This document shows positions 20,036-27,772 of a DNA stretch of 64,000 bases, piece by piece. The translations under genes were made by a program, and so were the position numbers. Positions within the stretch are counted from its first letter, which is position 1; every line of letters starts with the position of its first letter. Origin of the DNA: Microbacterium sp. LWH11-1.2 (GTDB lineage Bacteria > Actinomycetota > Actinomycetes > Actinomycetales > Microbacteriaceae); assembly GCF_038397745.1 (NCBI RefSeq), contig NZ_CP151636.1:558001-622000 (forward strand). Direction: 5' to 3'. The notes under the pieces are model-generated. The model did no database searches, was not told the DNA's origin, and was given only the letters and a program-made list of their open reading frames with translations.

Positions 20036-20091
20036 CACTTACTGGCGAGAAAGTAAGTGATTGCGAGGTTACCCACTGGTAAGTTCATTGG
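20036..20091. promoter_or_regulatory. Candidate TetR operators in the divergent promoter region
   Basis: The inverted repeat CACTTAC(N10)GTAAGTG lies at 20036-20059 between the divergent binding-protein and TetR genes. About 16 bp further, ACTGGTAAGT at 20075-20084 repeats a related half site, so a second, degenerate operator is possible. I cannot fix the promoters precisely. The position suggests the TetR protein controls both its own gene and the ABC/GH3 operon. Confidence 0.65.
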
Positions 20092-20118
20092 CAAGTACGA
20101 GTCGGAGAGGAGCACCGC

Positions 20119-20760
20119 GTGGCAGACGAGAAGTCGCGAGTGCGTCCGTCGACCCTCGCGAAGCGTGAGCAGATCCTCACCGCAGCGGTCGAGATCTTCG
20201 GCAACAAGGGGTCGACGAACGGCACGCTGGCGGACGTGGCCGAGCAGGTCGGCCTCACCCACGCCGGCGTGCTCCACCACTTCGGCTCCAAGCAGAAGCT
20301 GCTGCTCGAGGTGCTCTCCTACCGTGACCAGGCGGATGTGGCGGCACTCGAGAAGAAGCACATCCCCGGCGGGCCCGAGCTCTTCCTGCACCTCGTGCGC
20401 ACGGCCTTCGCCAACGAGAAGCGCCCGGGCATCGTGCAGGCGTACACCGTGCTCTCCTCCGAGTCCGTCACCGACGACCACCCCGGGCGGGAGTACTTCG
20501 AGGAGCGGTACACGACGCTGCGCCGCGAGGTGACGGCGGCGTTCCACGAGCTCTGCGCCCAGGAGGGCGTGGACGACCCGCAGAGCATCGCCGCAGCATC
20601 CGCCGGCATCCTGGCCGTCATGGACGGGCTGCAGCTGCAGTGGCTCCTGCACCCCGGCGTCATCGAACTCGGAGAGGCGAGCGAGTTCGCGATCCGCGCG
20701 ATCGTGAACGGCGTCCTGCATCCGGGACCGGAGCTGGGGACCTACGCCCGCGAGGCGTGA
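20119..20760 (+). CDS. TetR/AcrR-family transcriptional regulator of the oligosaccharide operon
   Basis: A 213-residue one-component regulator. The N-terminal TetR helix-turn-helix is clear: KREQILTAAVEIFGNKGSTN, then LADVAEQVGLTHAGVLHHFG. The C-terminal ligand domain is unlike better-known drug regulators. The GTG at 20119 follows a GGAGAGGAG ribosome site. It is divergent from the ABC/GH3 operon, with an inverted repeat between them. TetR control of a glycan utilisation operon is less common than LacI or ROK control. Confidence 0.9.
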   Translation: MADEKSRVRPSTLAKREQILTAAVEIFGNKGSTNGTLADVAEQVGLTHAGVLHHFGSKQKLLLEVLSYRDQADVAALEKKHIPGGPELFLHLVRTAFANEKRPGIVQAYTVLSSESVTDDHPGREYFEERYTTLRREVTAAFHELCAQEGVDDPQSIAAASAGILAVMDGLQLQWLLHPGVIELGEASEFAIRAIVNGVLHPGPELGTYAREA

Positions 20761-20818
20761 CACGTCCGCCCGCTCGACGCCTCAATCCCGGCGAGCAGGC
20801 GCGGCCGCGGTCCGGACG

Positions 20819-21292
20819 TTACGCGAGTTCGGCTCGATAGTGGGCGATCTTGGCTTCGTCGACTCCCGACCGTTCCGCGCCCGCCTCGCCGTCGAGCAGG
20901 GCCCGCAGATCCTCGAGACACGTGTCCCAGCCGGCCGCCGTCCGCGGCACAGAGTCGGGGTCGACGATGGTGTTGCTCAGGCGCAGGATGCACCCGTCAC
21001 CATCGGCTTCGACCGTCCAGCGCAGATGTTCGCCGGACCATTCGTAGGCGAGCGCATGCGGGGGATCGAACTCGCTCACGTGAGAGATCTCGGGAGCTTC
21101 GCCATCGAAGATGAAGGAGATGACGCCGCCTTCGCGCGGCTCGATCTCCACTCGACAGGGGAACCAGCGACTCGCCTCCTCCGAATCGATGAGCGATCTC
21201 CAGACGCGCTCGACCGAATGCGGCAGGTGCCGGGTGAGCAGCAGCACCGGCCGTCTCGGGTCGGTGCGGTCGACACTCGCTTCAGTGACCAT
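20819..21292 (-). CDS. SRPBCC (AHSA1/START-like) domain protein
   Basis: A 157-residue single-domain protein of the AHSA1/SRPBCC group, with a hydrophobic ligand-binding helix-grip fold. Motifs are LLLTRHLPHSVERVWRSLID, ASRWFPCRVEIEPREGG, and LAYEWSGEHLRWTVEADGDG. Its ATG (21292) lies inside the end of the ArsR gene, an 11-bp overlap. ArsR + SRPBCC pairs are common in actinobacteria, and the enzyme or binding role is usually unknown. The two are surely one transcription unit. Confidence 0.88.
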   Translation of the reverse strand: MVTEASVDRTDPRRPVLLLTRHLPHSVERVWRSLIDSEEASRWFPCRVEIEPREGGVISFIFDGEAPEISHVSEFDPPHALAYEWSGEHLRWTVEADGDGCILRLSNTIVDPDSVPRTAAGWDTCLEDLRALLDGEAGAERSGVDEAKIAHYRAELA

Positions 21293-21611
21293 GGTCGGTC
21301 CTTTCCGGGGTCTCATCCAGGTGGCGAGCGAGGGATTCGATCGCATCGGTCCACTTGCGCCGATACGGCGCCAGCCACTCTTCGATCGGCGCAAGCGCGC
21401 TCGGTTCGATCCGATACCGACGGGCCTTGCCCTCCGGGATGCCGTAGACGAGGTTTCCCTGCCGGAGGACACCCAGATGCTTCGAGACGTTCGACTGCGA
21501 GAGCCCGGTCGCCTCGACGATGTCCCCCACGAGCAATCCGTCAGTCGCGGAGAGTTCGTCGAGGATGCGTCGCCGAGAGGGTTCGGCGACGAGGGCGAAG
21601 ACATCGGTCAT
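21282..21611 (-). CDS. ArsR-family transcriptional repressor
   Basis: Winged-helix regulator of 109 residues. MTDVFALVAEPSRRRILDEL and the recognition region VEATGLSQSNVSKHLGVLRQ mark the ArsR fold. The metal-binding cysteines of ArsR/SmtB are absent, so it is not a metal sensor of that kind. I place the start at the ATG 21611. An upstream in-frame ATG at 21632 falls within the promoter and operator. It should control itself and the SRPBCC gene that overlaps it. Confidence 0.9.
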   Translation of the reverse strand: MTDVFALVAEPSRRRILDELSATDGLLVGDIVEATGLSQSNVSKHLGVLRQGNLVYGIPEGKARRYRIEPSALAPIEEWLAPYRRKWTDAIESLARHLDETPERTDHGH

Positions 21612-21617
21612 CACGAT

Positions 21618-21658
21618 AGTATGACCCTTCATTCATATGACTGTCAAGTGATATGAAT
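21618..21658 (-). promoter_or_regulatory. ArsR autoregulatory promoter/operator
   Basis: A 28-bp inverted repeat has perfect eight-base arms, ATTCATAT (21631-21638) and ATATGAAT (21651-21658). On the minus strand a perfect -35 TTGACA (21647-21642) sits in its centre, with a -10 CATACT (21623-21618) 18 bp downstream. The start of transcription would fall at or near the ATG at 21611, so the message is probably leaderless. Repressor binding would cover the -35. Confidence 0.85.
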
Positions 21659-21698
21659 AGCGGATCCGTCGGCAGCACCCAGGGATAGGCTCGGGGCC

Positions 21699-22913
21699 AT
21701 GACGATCGACCTCGAAGCGCTCTACATCGACCTGCACCAGCACCCCGAGCTCTCGTTCCAGGAGACGCGCACCGCCGGCATCGCCGCCGCCCACCTGCGC
21801 GATCTGGGTCTCGAGGTCGAAGAGGGCGTCGGAGTCACCGGAGTCGTCGGAATCCTTCAGAACGGTGACGGCCCGGTCGTGTGGGTGCGGGCGGACATGG
21901 ATGCGCTGCCCGTCGAGGAGCAGACCGGGCGGGCATACGCGAGCACGGCGAAGGGCGTCGATCCCTCGGGCAACACCGTCCCGGTCATGCACGCGTGCGG
22001 GCACGACATGCACGTGACCGCGATGATCGGCGCGGTCGAGAAGCTGGTCGCCGAGCGGGCCGACTGGTCGGGCACGCTCGTGGTGCTGATCCAGCCGGCC
22101 GAGGAGTACGGCGCCGGCGCGCGGGCGATGCTCGACGACGGCCTCCTCGACCGCTACCCGAAGCCCGACATCGTGCTCGGACAGCACGTCACCCCGCTGC
22201 CCGCCGGGATCATCGGCGTGCGCAGCGGTACACAGATGGCGGCATCCGACGGTCTCACCGTGGTCCTGCACGGCCGGGGCGGGCACGGCTCGCGCCCGCA
22301 CTCCACGATCGATCCGGTGGTCATGGCCGCCGCGACCGTCATGCGACTGCAGACCATCGCCTCCCGCGAGATCGACCCGCAGGGCGTGGGCGTCGTGACG
22401 GTCGGCTCGATCCACGCCGGCCTGAAGAACAACATCATCCCGGCCGAGGCGACGCTCGAGCTGAGCCTGCGCTACCCGAACGAGCAGGCCCGCGAGAAGG
22501 TGCTCGCGAGCGTCGAGCGCATCGTGCGCGCCGAGGCCCTCGCCTCCGGCGCGGAGCGCGAGCCCGAGATCCGCACGCTGCACACCCTGCCTGCCACCAT
22601 CAACGACGACGATGCCACGGCGCGCGTGACCGCGGCCCTGCAGCGCGCACTGGGCGAGGAATCCGTCATCGATCCCGGCATGTTCACCGGCAGCGAGGAC
22701 GTCTCGTGGTTCGCGCGGGACGCCGGTGTGCCGCTGGTCTTCTGGTTCTGGGGCGGCGTCGACCCCGCGCGCTTCGCCGAGGCCGTCGAGGCCGGCCGAC
22801 TGGACAAGGACATCCCGACCAACCACTCGCCGTTCTTCGCCCCGGAGATCCACCCGACCATCGAGGTCGGCGTGACCGCGCTGTCGTCGGCGGCCCGCGA
22901 ATTCCTCGGCTAG
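21699..22913 (+). CDS. M20D-family amidohydrolase
   Basis: Metal-dependent hydrolase of 404 residues, M20 peptidase family, subgroup of hippurate hydrolase/IAA-amino-acid hydrolase/N-acetyl-amino-acid deacetylases. Metal-binding sequence is MHACGHDMHVTAMIGAVEKL; the cysteine in CGHD is a usual ligand in M20D enzymes. The dimerisation domain starts near LTVVLHGRGGHGSRPHSTID, and the C-terminal FTGSEDVSWFARDAGVP closes the catalytic site. There is no signal peptide. A TAGGCT -10 seven or eight bases before the ATG suggests a leaderless message. The exact N-acyl substrate cannot be told. Confidence 0.92.
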   Translation: MTIDLEALYIDLHQHPELSFQETRTAGIAAAHLRDLGLEVEEGVGVTGVVGILQNGDGPVVWVRADMDALPVEEQTGRAYASTAKGVDPSGNTVPVMHACGHDMHVTAMIGAVEKLVAERADWSGTLVVLIQPAEEYGAGARAMLDDGLLDRYPKPDIVLGQHVTPLPAGIIGVRSGTQMAASDGLTVVLHGRGGHGSRPHSTIDPVVMAAATVMRLQTIASREIDPQGVGVVTVGSIHAGLKNNIIPAEATLELSLRYPNEQAREKVLASVERIVRAEALASGAEREPEIRTLHTLPATINDDDATARVTAALQRALGEESVIDPGMFTGSEDVSWFARDAGVPLVFWFWGGVDPARFAEAVEAGRLDKDIPTNHSPFFAPEIHPTIEVGVTALSSAAREFLG

Positions 22914-22919
22914 CCGCAC

Positions 22920-23900
22920 GTGACCGGGCACGAACCGAGAGGCCGTCTGCTCGTCGTCGGCGAGCTCTGCGTCGACCTGATCATCGAGGTGGATGACGAG
23001 ATCCGCTTCGGGCAGCACGAGCAGATCGTTCCCCGCACGACGTTGACGATGGGCAGCTCGTCGGCGATCACGGCGTGCGGAGCCGCCGCCCTCGGCGTCG
23101 ACACCCGACTGATCAGCGTGCGCGGTGACGACACGTTCGGGCGCTTCCTCGACACCGAGCTGCGCGAGCGCCGGGTCGACACCGCCGGCGTTCGCGTCGA
23201 CGCCGCGCTCCCCACCGGCGCATCCACGCATCTCACGCGGCCGAACGGCGATCGCGCCATCCTCACATCGATGGGCTCGATCGGCACCGTCCGGGCCGCC
23301 GACGTCACGGCCGACGACCTCGCCTCCGCCGCGCACCTGCATGTGGGCAGCTACTTCCTCCAGCACGACCTGCACGCCGAGGCACCCGCGCTCTTCCGCG
23401 CCGCTCGGGCGGCCGGGGTGACCACGTCACTCGACGGCAACTTCGACCCGGACGAGCGGTGGGGCTCCGGCATCCTCGACCTGATGCCGCACGTCGATGT
23501 CTTCTTCGGGAACGAGGAGGAATTGACCGGCATCACCCGAGCGGACGACATCGACGCGGCGATCGCCCAGCTCCTCGCGGCCATGCCGGAGAGCGCGGTC
23601 GTCGTCGCGAAGCTCGGTGCCGACGGCGCGGTCGCCGCCTGGCGCTCGGCCGAGGACATCGAGCGGATTCGCGCGAGCGTTCCGCCGCTCGACTCCGACC
23701 TCGTGGACACCGTCGGCGCAGGCGACACGCTCGCGGCCGGCTTCCTCACCGCCCGCCTGCTCGACATGCCGGTCGACGACGCGATCGCGTTCGCCGTCGC
23801 CTGCGGAACGGCGTCCACGCGGGGCCCCGGCGGGGTCGGCGCGCAGCCGGATCGCGTGACGGCCTTCGCGCTTGCGGCGCAGACCGCCGTCGTCCGCTGA
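22920..23900 (+). CDS. PfkB-family carbohydrate kinase
   Basis: Ribokinase-family sugar or nucleoside kinase, 326 residues. It has the N-terminal LLVVGELCVDLIIEVDDE, the substrate region with DTFGRFLDTELRERRVDTAG, and the PfkB signature 2 with its catalytic aspartate in DLVDTVGAGDTLAAGFLTAR. The start is a GTG six bases after the M20 stop, so the two are co-transcribed. Amidohydrolase + sugar kinase suggests processing of an N-acylated sugar or a nucleoside-like compound, but this is inference. Confidence 0.9.
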   Translation: MTGHEPRGRLLVVGELCVDLIIEVDDEIRFGQHEQIVPRTTLTMGSSSAITACGAAALGVDTRLISVRGDDTFGRFLDTELRERRVDTAGVRVDAALPTGASTHLTRPNGDRAILTSMGSIGTVRAADVTADDLASAAHLHVGSYFLQHDLHAEAPALFRAARAAGVTTSLDGNFDPDERWGSGILDLMPHVDVFFGNEEELTGITRADDIDAAIAQLLAAMPESAVVVAKLGADGAVAAWRSAEDIERIRASVPPLDSDLVDTVGAGDTLAAGFLTARLLDMPVDDAIAFAVACGTASTRGPGGVGAQPDRVTAFALAAQTAVVR

Positions 23901-23912
23901 GACAGGTGGTCG

Positions 23913-24179
23913 TCAGAGGTGGCGGACGGTGATCGCCTCGCGTCCGTAGGTCTGCCGCGCGGTGCGCATGCAGCGTGAGCAGAGGATCTCGACGCGCCGC
24001 GGATGCCCCTCTCCGCAGATGCAGTCGATCGTGACCCGCCACTTGGCCTTGCGCCCGCACGCCTGGTAGGCCTCCTCGCCCCCGTGGTCGCATTCGCAGA
24101 GCTGACGTCCTCGGTCCATGCCGGGGAGTTCGCCGACGTCGACGACGCCCTCGGTCTCGACACCCGCGGAACTCACCAC
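23913..24179 (-). CDS. Small cysteine-rich, putative zinc-binding protein
   Basis: I do not recognise this protein of about 88 residues. It has an acidic N-terminus and eight cysteines in pairs: LCECDHGGEEAYQACG, then IDCICGEGHP, then ILCSRCMRTA, consistent with two zinc ribbons. The start is uncertain. I prefer the GTG at 24179 because GGGAG precedes it by nine bases; longer in-frame sequence overlaps the TetR gene and has its shadow composition. It lies downstream of, and in line with, the TetR gene. Confidence 0.6.
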   Translation of the reverse strand: MVSSAGVETEGVVDVGELPGMDRGRQLCECDHGGEEAYQACGRKAKWRVTIDCICGEGHPRRVEILCSRCMRTARQTYGREAITVRHL

Positions 24180-24229
24180 CAGGTGATGCTCCCAGGAGTC
24201 CCCCGTCGACCGCAAGAGCACTCGACGCC

Positions 24230-24808
24230 TCAGCGGGTCAGATACTCCAGGTGGAGTGCGAGCGAGGCCTCGAGCGTGTCGGTCTCGCCCGTGGATCGCA
24301 GGACCTGCACCCCTCCCTGGATGCCGGCGATGACGGATGCCGCGACCCGCGCGGCATCCGCGTCGGCCCGCGCCTCTCCGGCCCCCTGCATCGCGCGGAT
24401 GCCGCGGGCGAGGCGCTCCCGCCAGTCGAGGAGCAGCGTGGAGATGACCTCGGCGGCACCGGGAGTCGACGCCTGGTCCATCAGCGCGGCAAGTGGGCAG
24501 TTGGCTCCCAGCGCGCGATAGCGGGAGACGACCGCCGTGCTCCACTGCTCCCAGCCGCTCCGGCTGGTGAGGTCGTCGAGCTGCGGCTGCTGATCGTCGA
24601 TCACCCGATCGGCCTCGCGCCGGATGGCGGCGAGCAGCAGCTCCTCCTTGCCCGCGGGGAAATAGTGGAACAACTGCCCCTTGCTGGTCCCGGTCACCGC
24701 CCGGATGTCATCGAGGGTGATCTCGCCGGGGGCGTCGCTGCGCAGGTAGGCACCGGTCGCCTCCAGGATGCGCTCTCGAGTGGCACGGCCTTTCGCGGTG
24801 AGGGTCAT
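24230..24808 (-). CDS. TetR-family transcriptional regulator
   Basis: A 192-residue repressor. The N-terminal domain reads GRATRERILEATGAYLRSDA and DDIRAVTGTSKGQLFHYFPA, a clear TetR helix-turn-helix. The C-terminal part with NCPLAALMDQ resembles AcrR/NemR-like regulators of quinone or electrophile response, where a cysteine can sense the ligand. It diverges from the SDR gene, and a perfect 22-bp palindrome lies between them. A CAGGAT -10 six bases before the ATG suggests a leaderless message. Confidence 0.92.
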   Translation of the reverse strand: MTLTAKGRATRERILEATGAYLRSDAPGEITLDDIRAVTGTSKGQLFHYFPAGKEELLLAAIRREADRVIDDQQPQLDDLTSRSGWEQWSTAVVSRYRALGANCPLAALMDQASTPGAAEVISTLLLDWRERLARGIRAMQGAGEARADADAARVAASVIAGIQGGVQVLRSTGETDTLEASLALHLEYLTR

Positions 24809-24826
24809 GCTCCCATCCTGCCCGCT

Positions 24827-24863
24827 TTCTGGACTCGCGAGTCCAGAATCTTCGGCGTACCGT
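24827..24863. promoter_or_regulatory. Perfect 22-bp TetR operator and SDR promoter
   Basis: A perfect palindrome at 24827-24848 has the half site TTCTGGACTCG. For the plus-strand SDR gene a -10 TACCGT (24858-24863) ends seven bases before its ATG, so the operator covers the -35 position. It is also about 18 bp from the TetR ATG on the other strand. One bound repressor would silence both genes. Confidence 0.88.
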
Positions 24864-24870
24864 CACCGGC

Positions 24871-25650
24871 ATGACAGACAGACTGCAGAACAAGACCGCT
24901 CTCGTCACGGGCTCGACGAGCAACATCGGACGCGCCATCGCGACCGCGTTGGCCGCAGAGGGCGCCCACGTCATCGTCTCGGGGCGCGACGCCGATCGCG
25001 GTGCCGAAGTCGTCCAGGAGATCCGCGACACCGGCGGGCGAGCCGACTTCGTGCGCGCCGATCTCACCGGGGATCCGGCGGCCAGCGCCTCCCTCGCCAC
25101 CGAGACGCTCGCGCTCACCGGCGGTCGTCTCGACATCCTCGTCAACAACGCCGGCGTCTACCCGCGGCACTCCACGGAGGATGCCGGCGACGACCTGTTC
25201 GACCTGATCTACGGTGTGAACGTGAAGGCGCCGTTCCATCTGGTGCAGGCTCTCGTCGCGCCGCTCACGAAGAGCCACGGCGTCATCCTCAACCTCGGTT
25301 CCTGGGTCGCGCGGCTCGCGGTGCCGTCGAGCCCGCTCTATTCGTCGTCGAAGGCGGCGATGGAGGCGCTGACGCGGGCCTGGTCGTCGGAGCTCGGGCC
25401 CCGTGGCATCCGAGTGGTGGGCGTCTCCCCCGGCGTGATCCGGCCGCTCGGCTCCGATCCGGATGCTCCGCACAGCGCCGACACGATGATGGCCGATGCT
25501 CCCGCGGGCCGCGCGGGCGAGGCGTCCGACATCGCCGCGGCAGCCGTCTACCTCGTCTCGGACGAATCGGTGTTCGTGCACGGCACGACGCTCGATGTCG
25601 ACGGCGGACGTGCGAACGTCGCGATGTCGGCGGAGCGAGACGCGGCCTGA
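24871..25650 (+). CDS. Short-chain dehydrogenase/reductase
   Basis: Classical SDR oxidoreductase, 259 residues. The cofactor-binding glycine motif is variant, TGSTSNIGRAIATALA; the arginine in SGRDADRG suggests NADP(H). The NNAG motif (DILVNNAGVYPRHS) is present, and the catalytic Tyr and Lys are in SPLYSSSKAAMEALTRAW. The final segment is the usual VYLVSDESVFVHGTTLDVDG. Regulated by the divergent TetR, it probably reduces a toxic carbonyl or quinone, but the substrate is unknown. Confidence 0.93.
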   Translation: MTDRLQNKTALVTGSTSNIGRAIATALAAEGAHVIVSGRDADRGAEVVQEIRDTGGRADFVRADLTGDPAASASLATETLALTGGRLDILVNNAGVYPRHSTEDAGDDLFDLIYGVNVKAPFHLVQALVAPLTKSHGVILNLGSWVARLAVPSSPLYSSSKAAMEALTRAWSSELGPRGIRVVGVSPGVIRPLGSDPDAPHSADTMMADAPAGRAGEASDIAAAAVYLVSDESVFVHGTTLDVDGGRANVAMSAERDAA

Positions 25651-25672
25651 CACCGACGGTCCCTCGGTCGGA

Positions 25673-26755
25673 TCAGCCGCCGATGGCGTTCATGCCGCGC
25701 GCCGGCTGCAGGAACGAGGGGTCGTCGATCGCGTGGCCGGGCAGCTTGCCGTGCACGCACGAGCGCAGCATCCCGGCGATCGCGTCGGCCCGCTGACCGG
25801 GGACGGCCCCTTCGCCGCGCATCACGGCGGTGAGGTCGTACTCGGCGTTCGAGAACAGGCAGTTTCGCAGCTGGCCGTCGGCCGTCAGCCGCAGCCGGTC
25901 GCAGGCGCCGCAGAACGGCGCAGTCACCGAGGCGATCACGCCGACCTCGTGCGGACCGCCGTCGATGCGCCACTTCTCGGCCGGTGCCCCACCGCGTCCG
26001 GGGACGGGGTCGAGCTGCCACCGCTCACCGAGCCTCTCGAGGATCTCCTCACGCGTCACCATCGTGGAGCGATCCCAGGTGTGCCCGGCGTCCAGCGGCA
26101 TCTGCTCGATGAAGCGCAGCTGCGCGCCGACCTCCATCGCGAACGCCACGAGATCGGTGAGCTCGTCGTCGTTCACGCCGCGCATCGCGACGGCGTTGAG
26201 CTTGAGAGGACGGAGTTCGGATGCCGCAGCGGCGGCGATGCCCTCGAACACGTCCTCGAGCCGGTCGCGACGGGTGAGGTCGGCGAAGCGCTGTCGGTCG
26301 ACGGTGTCGATGCTGATGTTCAGACGCGTGAGGCCCGCGTCGATCAGGTCGGGGAGCTTCTTCGCGAGGCTGATGCCGTTCGTGGTCATCGCGACCTCGA
26401 CCGGGCCGTCCTCTCCCTCGATGCGGGCGATCCGGCGCACGACGTCGACGATGTCGGCGCGCAGGAGCGGCTCGCCCCCGGTGAGCCGGAACGTGCGGAT
26501 GCCGAGAGCGGCAGCCACCTCGGCCACTTCGACGATCTCGTCGGTGGAGAGGATGCTGGTGCGCGCGAGCCACTCGTTGCCCTGCTCGGGCATGCAGTAG
26601 GTGCAGCGCAGGGAGCAGCGGTCGGTCAGCGAGATGCGCAGATCGCGATGCACACGGCCGTGCGTGTCGACGAGCGCGCCGCTCGTCGGGGCGGTTCCCG
26701 GCGCCGTGATGACCTCGGGCGCGCGGACGCCGATGACGACGGGCACGGCCGTCAT
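25673..26755 (-). CDS. moaA: GTP 3',8-cyclase MoaA
   Basis: Radical SAM enzyme for the first step of molybdenum cofactor synthesis, GTP to 3',8-cyclo-dihydro-GTP, which MoaC then converts to cyclic pyranopterin monophosphate. It has 360 residues. The SAM 4Fe-4S cluster cysteines are Cys47, Cys51 and Cys54 (CSLRCTYC). The second cluster motif APFCGACDRLRLTADGQLRN is near the C-terminus, and the protein ends in the Gly-Gly needed for activity in this family. It converges on the SDR gene and is not adjacent to the other moa genes, which lie about 9 kb away. Confidence 0.96.
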   Translation of the reverse strand: MTAVPVVIGVRAPEVITAPGTAPTSGALVDTHGRVHRDLRISLTDRCSLRCTYCMPEQGNEWLARTSILSTDEIVEVAEVAAALGIRTFRLTGGEPLLRADIVDVVRRIARIEGEDGPVEVAMTTNGISLAKKLPDLIDAGLTRLNISIDTVDRQRFADLTRRDRLEDVFEGIAAAAASELRPLKLNAVAMRGVNDDELTDLVAFAMEVGAQLRFIEQMPLDAGHTWDRSTMVTREEILERLGERWQLDPVPGRGGAPAEKWRIDGGPHEVGVIASVTAPFCGACDRLRLTADGQLRNCLFSNAEYDLTAVMRGEGAVPGQRADAIAGMLRSCVHGKLPGHAIDDPSFLQPARGMNAIGG

Positions 26756-26858
26756 CGCTTCACCTCGCTCGTAGTCATCTTCCGAGACTAACCCGCGTCA
26801 CGCCCTCGAGGGTAGGCGAGACCGCGACGACCGGCACATTGCCAGCGTCGCCGAGGGG

Positions 26859-27323
26859 TCAGGACGACGCCGTTTCGCCGGAGTCGCGCAGCGAGTGGAT
26901 CATGCTGCGGAGGATCCTGCGCGCCTCCGCCTGTTCCCGCACGGACATCCCGCCCAGCATCCGGACCTCCACCGCTCGGACCGCAGAGCTCGCCGCCGCG
27001 AGCCGCTCCCGACCGACGGGCGTGAGCCGCGCGGGAAGCACCTTGCCCACGGGCGCCTCGGCGGGGCGCGTCACCGACCCGTCACGCTCCAGCGCCTGCA
27101 GCAGGACGTTCATCGACTGCCGGGTCACGAACGTGCCCCGTGCGAGTTCGGAACTCGAGAGCCCAGGGCGCTGCGCCAGCAGCTCGAGGCAGGCGTAATG
27201 GGTGACGGTCATGCCGAGCGGCCGCAGAACCGCCTCCATCTCGAAGCGCAGGGCGCTCGCGGCTTCCTTCAGCAGGTAGCCCAGGGAGGTCGCGAGGTCG
27301 ACGCCCGCACGGTCTTGATTCAT
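26859..27323 (-). CDS. MarR-family transcriptional regulator
   Basis: A 154-residue winged-helix repressor. MTVTHYACLELLAQRPGLSS and LARGTFVTRQSMNVLLQALE are the helix-turn-helix region, and VGKVLPARLTPVGRERL forms the wing. The ATG at 27323 lies in the first operator palindrome and has no visible ribosome site, so either the message is leaderless or translation starts at a less obvious codon. It diverges from the VOC gene and shares the promoter region. Confidence 0.9.
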   Translation of the reverse strand: MNQDRAGVDLATSLGYLLKEAASALRFEMEAVLRPLGMTVTHYACLELLAQRPGLSSSELARGTFVTRQSMNVLLQALERDGSVTRPAEAPVGKVLPARLTPVGRERLAAASSAVRAVEVRMLGGMSVREQAEARRILRSMIHSLRDSGETASS

Positions 27324-27365
27324 GTCAGTATTCTGACATAGACTGACGTGTCAGATAACTGACAC
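27315..27365 (+). promoter_or_regulatory. MarR-controlled promoter with two palindromic operators
   Basis: For the plus-strand VOC gene, -35 TTGATT (27315-27320) and -10 TAGACT (27339-27344) are 18 bp apart. The palindrome ATGTCAG(N4)CTGACAT (27322-27339) fills the spacer. A second, GTGTCAG(N4)CTGACAC (27348-27365), covers the start of transcription. The centres are 26 bp apart. A third overlapping half-site pair CTGAC/GTCAG at 27343-27354 links them. An AAAGGA ribosome site precedes the VOC ATG. Confidence 0.88.
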
Positions 27366-27382
27366 AACGAAAGGATACGCTC

Positions 27383-27751
27383 ATGCCCGTCACCGGCCCC
27401 GATTTCCTCTCTCTCCAGGCTCGCGATCTCGCCGCTTCTCAGGCGTTCTACGAGAAGTACCTCGGTCTCGTGCGCTCCCCCGCGGGGCCGCCGCACGCGG
27501 TCGTGTTCGAGACGACCCCGATCGCCTTCGCACTGCGCGACGTGGTCCCCGGCACGGATCTGTCGTCCGGCGAGCACCCCGGCATCGGCGCGGCGATCTG
27601 GCTGCACGCCACCGACGTCCAGACGATCCACGACGCCCTCGTCGCCGACGGGCACACCATCGCCTCGGCGCCGATCGACGGGCCGTTCGGCCGCACGTTC
27701 ACGTTCGCCGACCCGGACGGCTACCGGATCACGCTGCACGACCGCGCGTAG
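27383..27751 (+). CDS. VOC-family (glyoxalase/bleomycin-resistance fold) protein
   Basis: A 122-residue metalloenzyme-fold protein. FLSLQARDLAASQAFYEKYL opens the first beta-alpha-beta-beta-beta module and GRTFTFADPDGYRITLHDRA closes the second. Such proteins include glyoxalases, extradiol dioxygenases and antibiotic-binding resistance proteins; the substrate cannot be inferred. MarR control from the divergent gene favours a response to an aromatic or electrophilic compound. The start has the AAAGGA ribosome site. Confidence 0.9.
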   Translation: MPVTGPDFLSLQARDLAASQAFYEKYLGLVRSPAGPPHAVVFETTPIAFALRDVVPGTDLSSGEHPGIGAAIWLHATDVQTIHDALVADGHTIASAPIDGPFGRTFTFADPDGYRITLHDRA

Positions 27752-27772
27752 CGCCCGCGGCTCGGATCGCTG

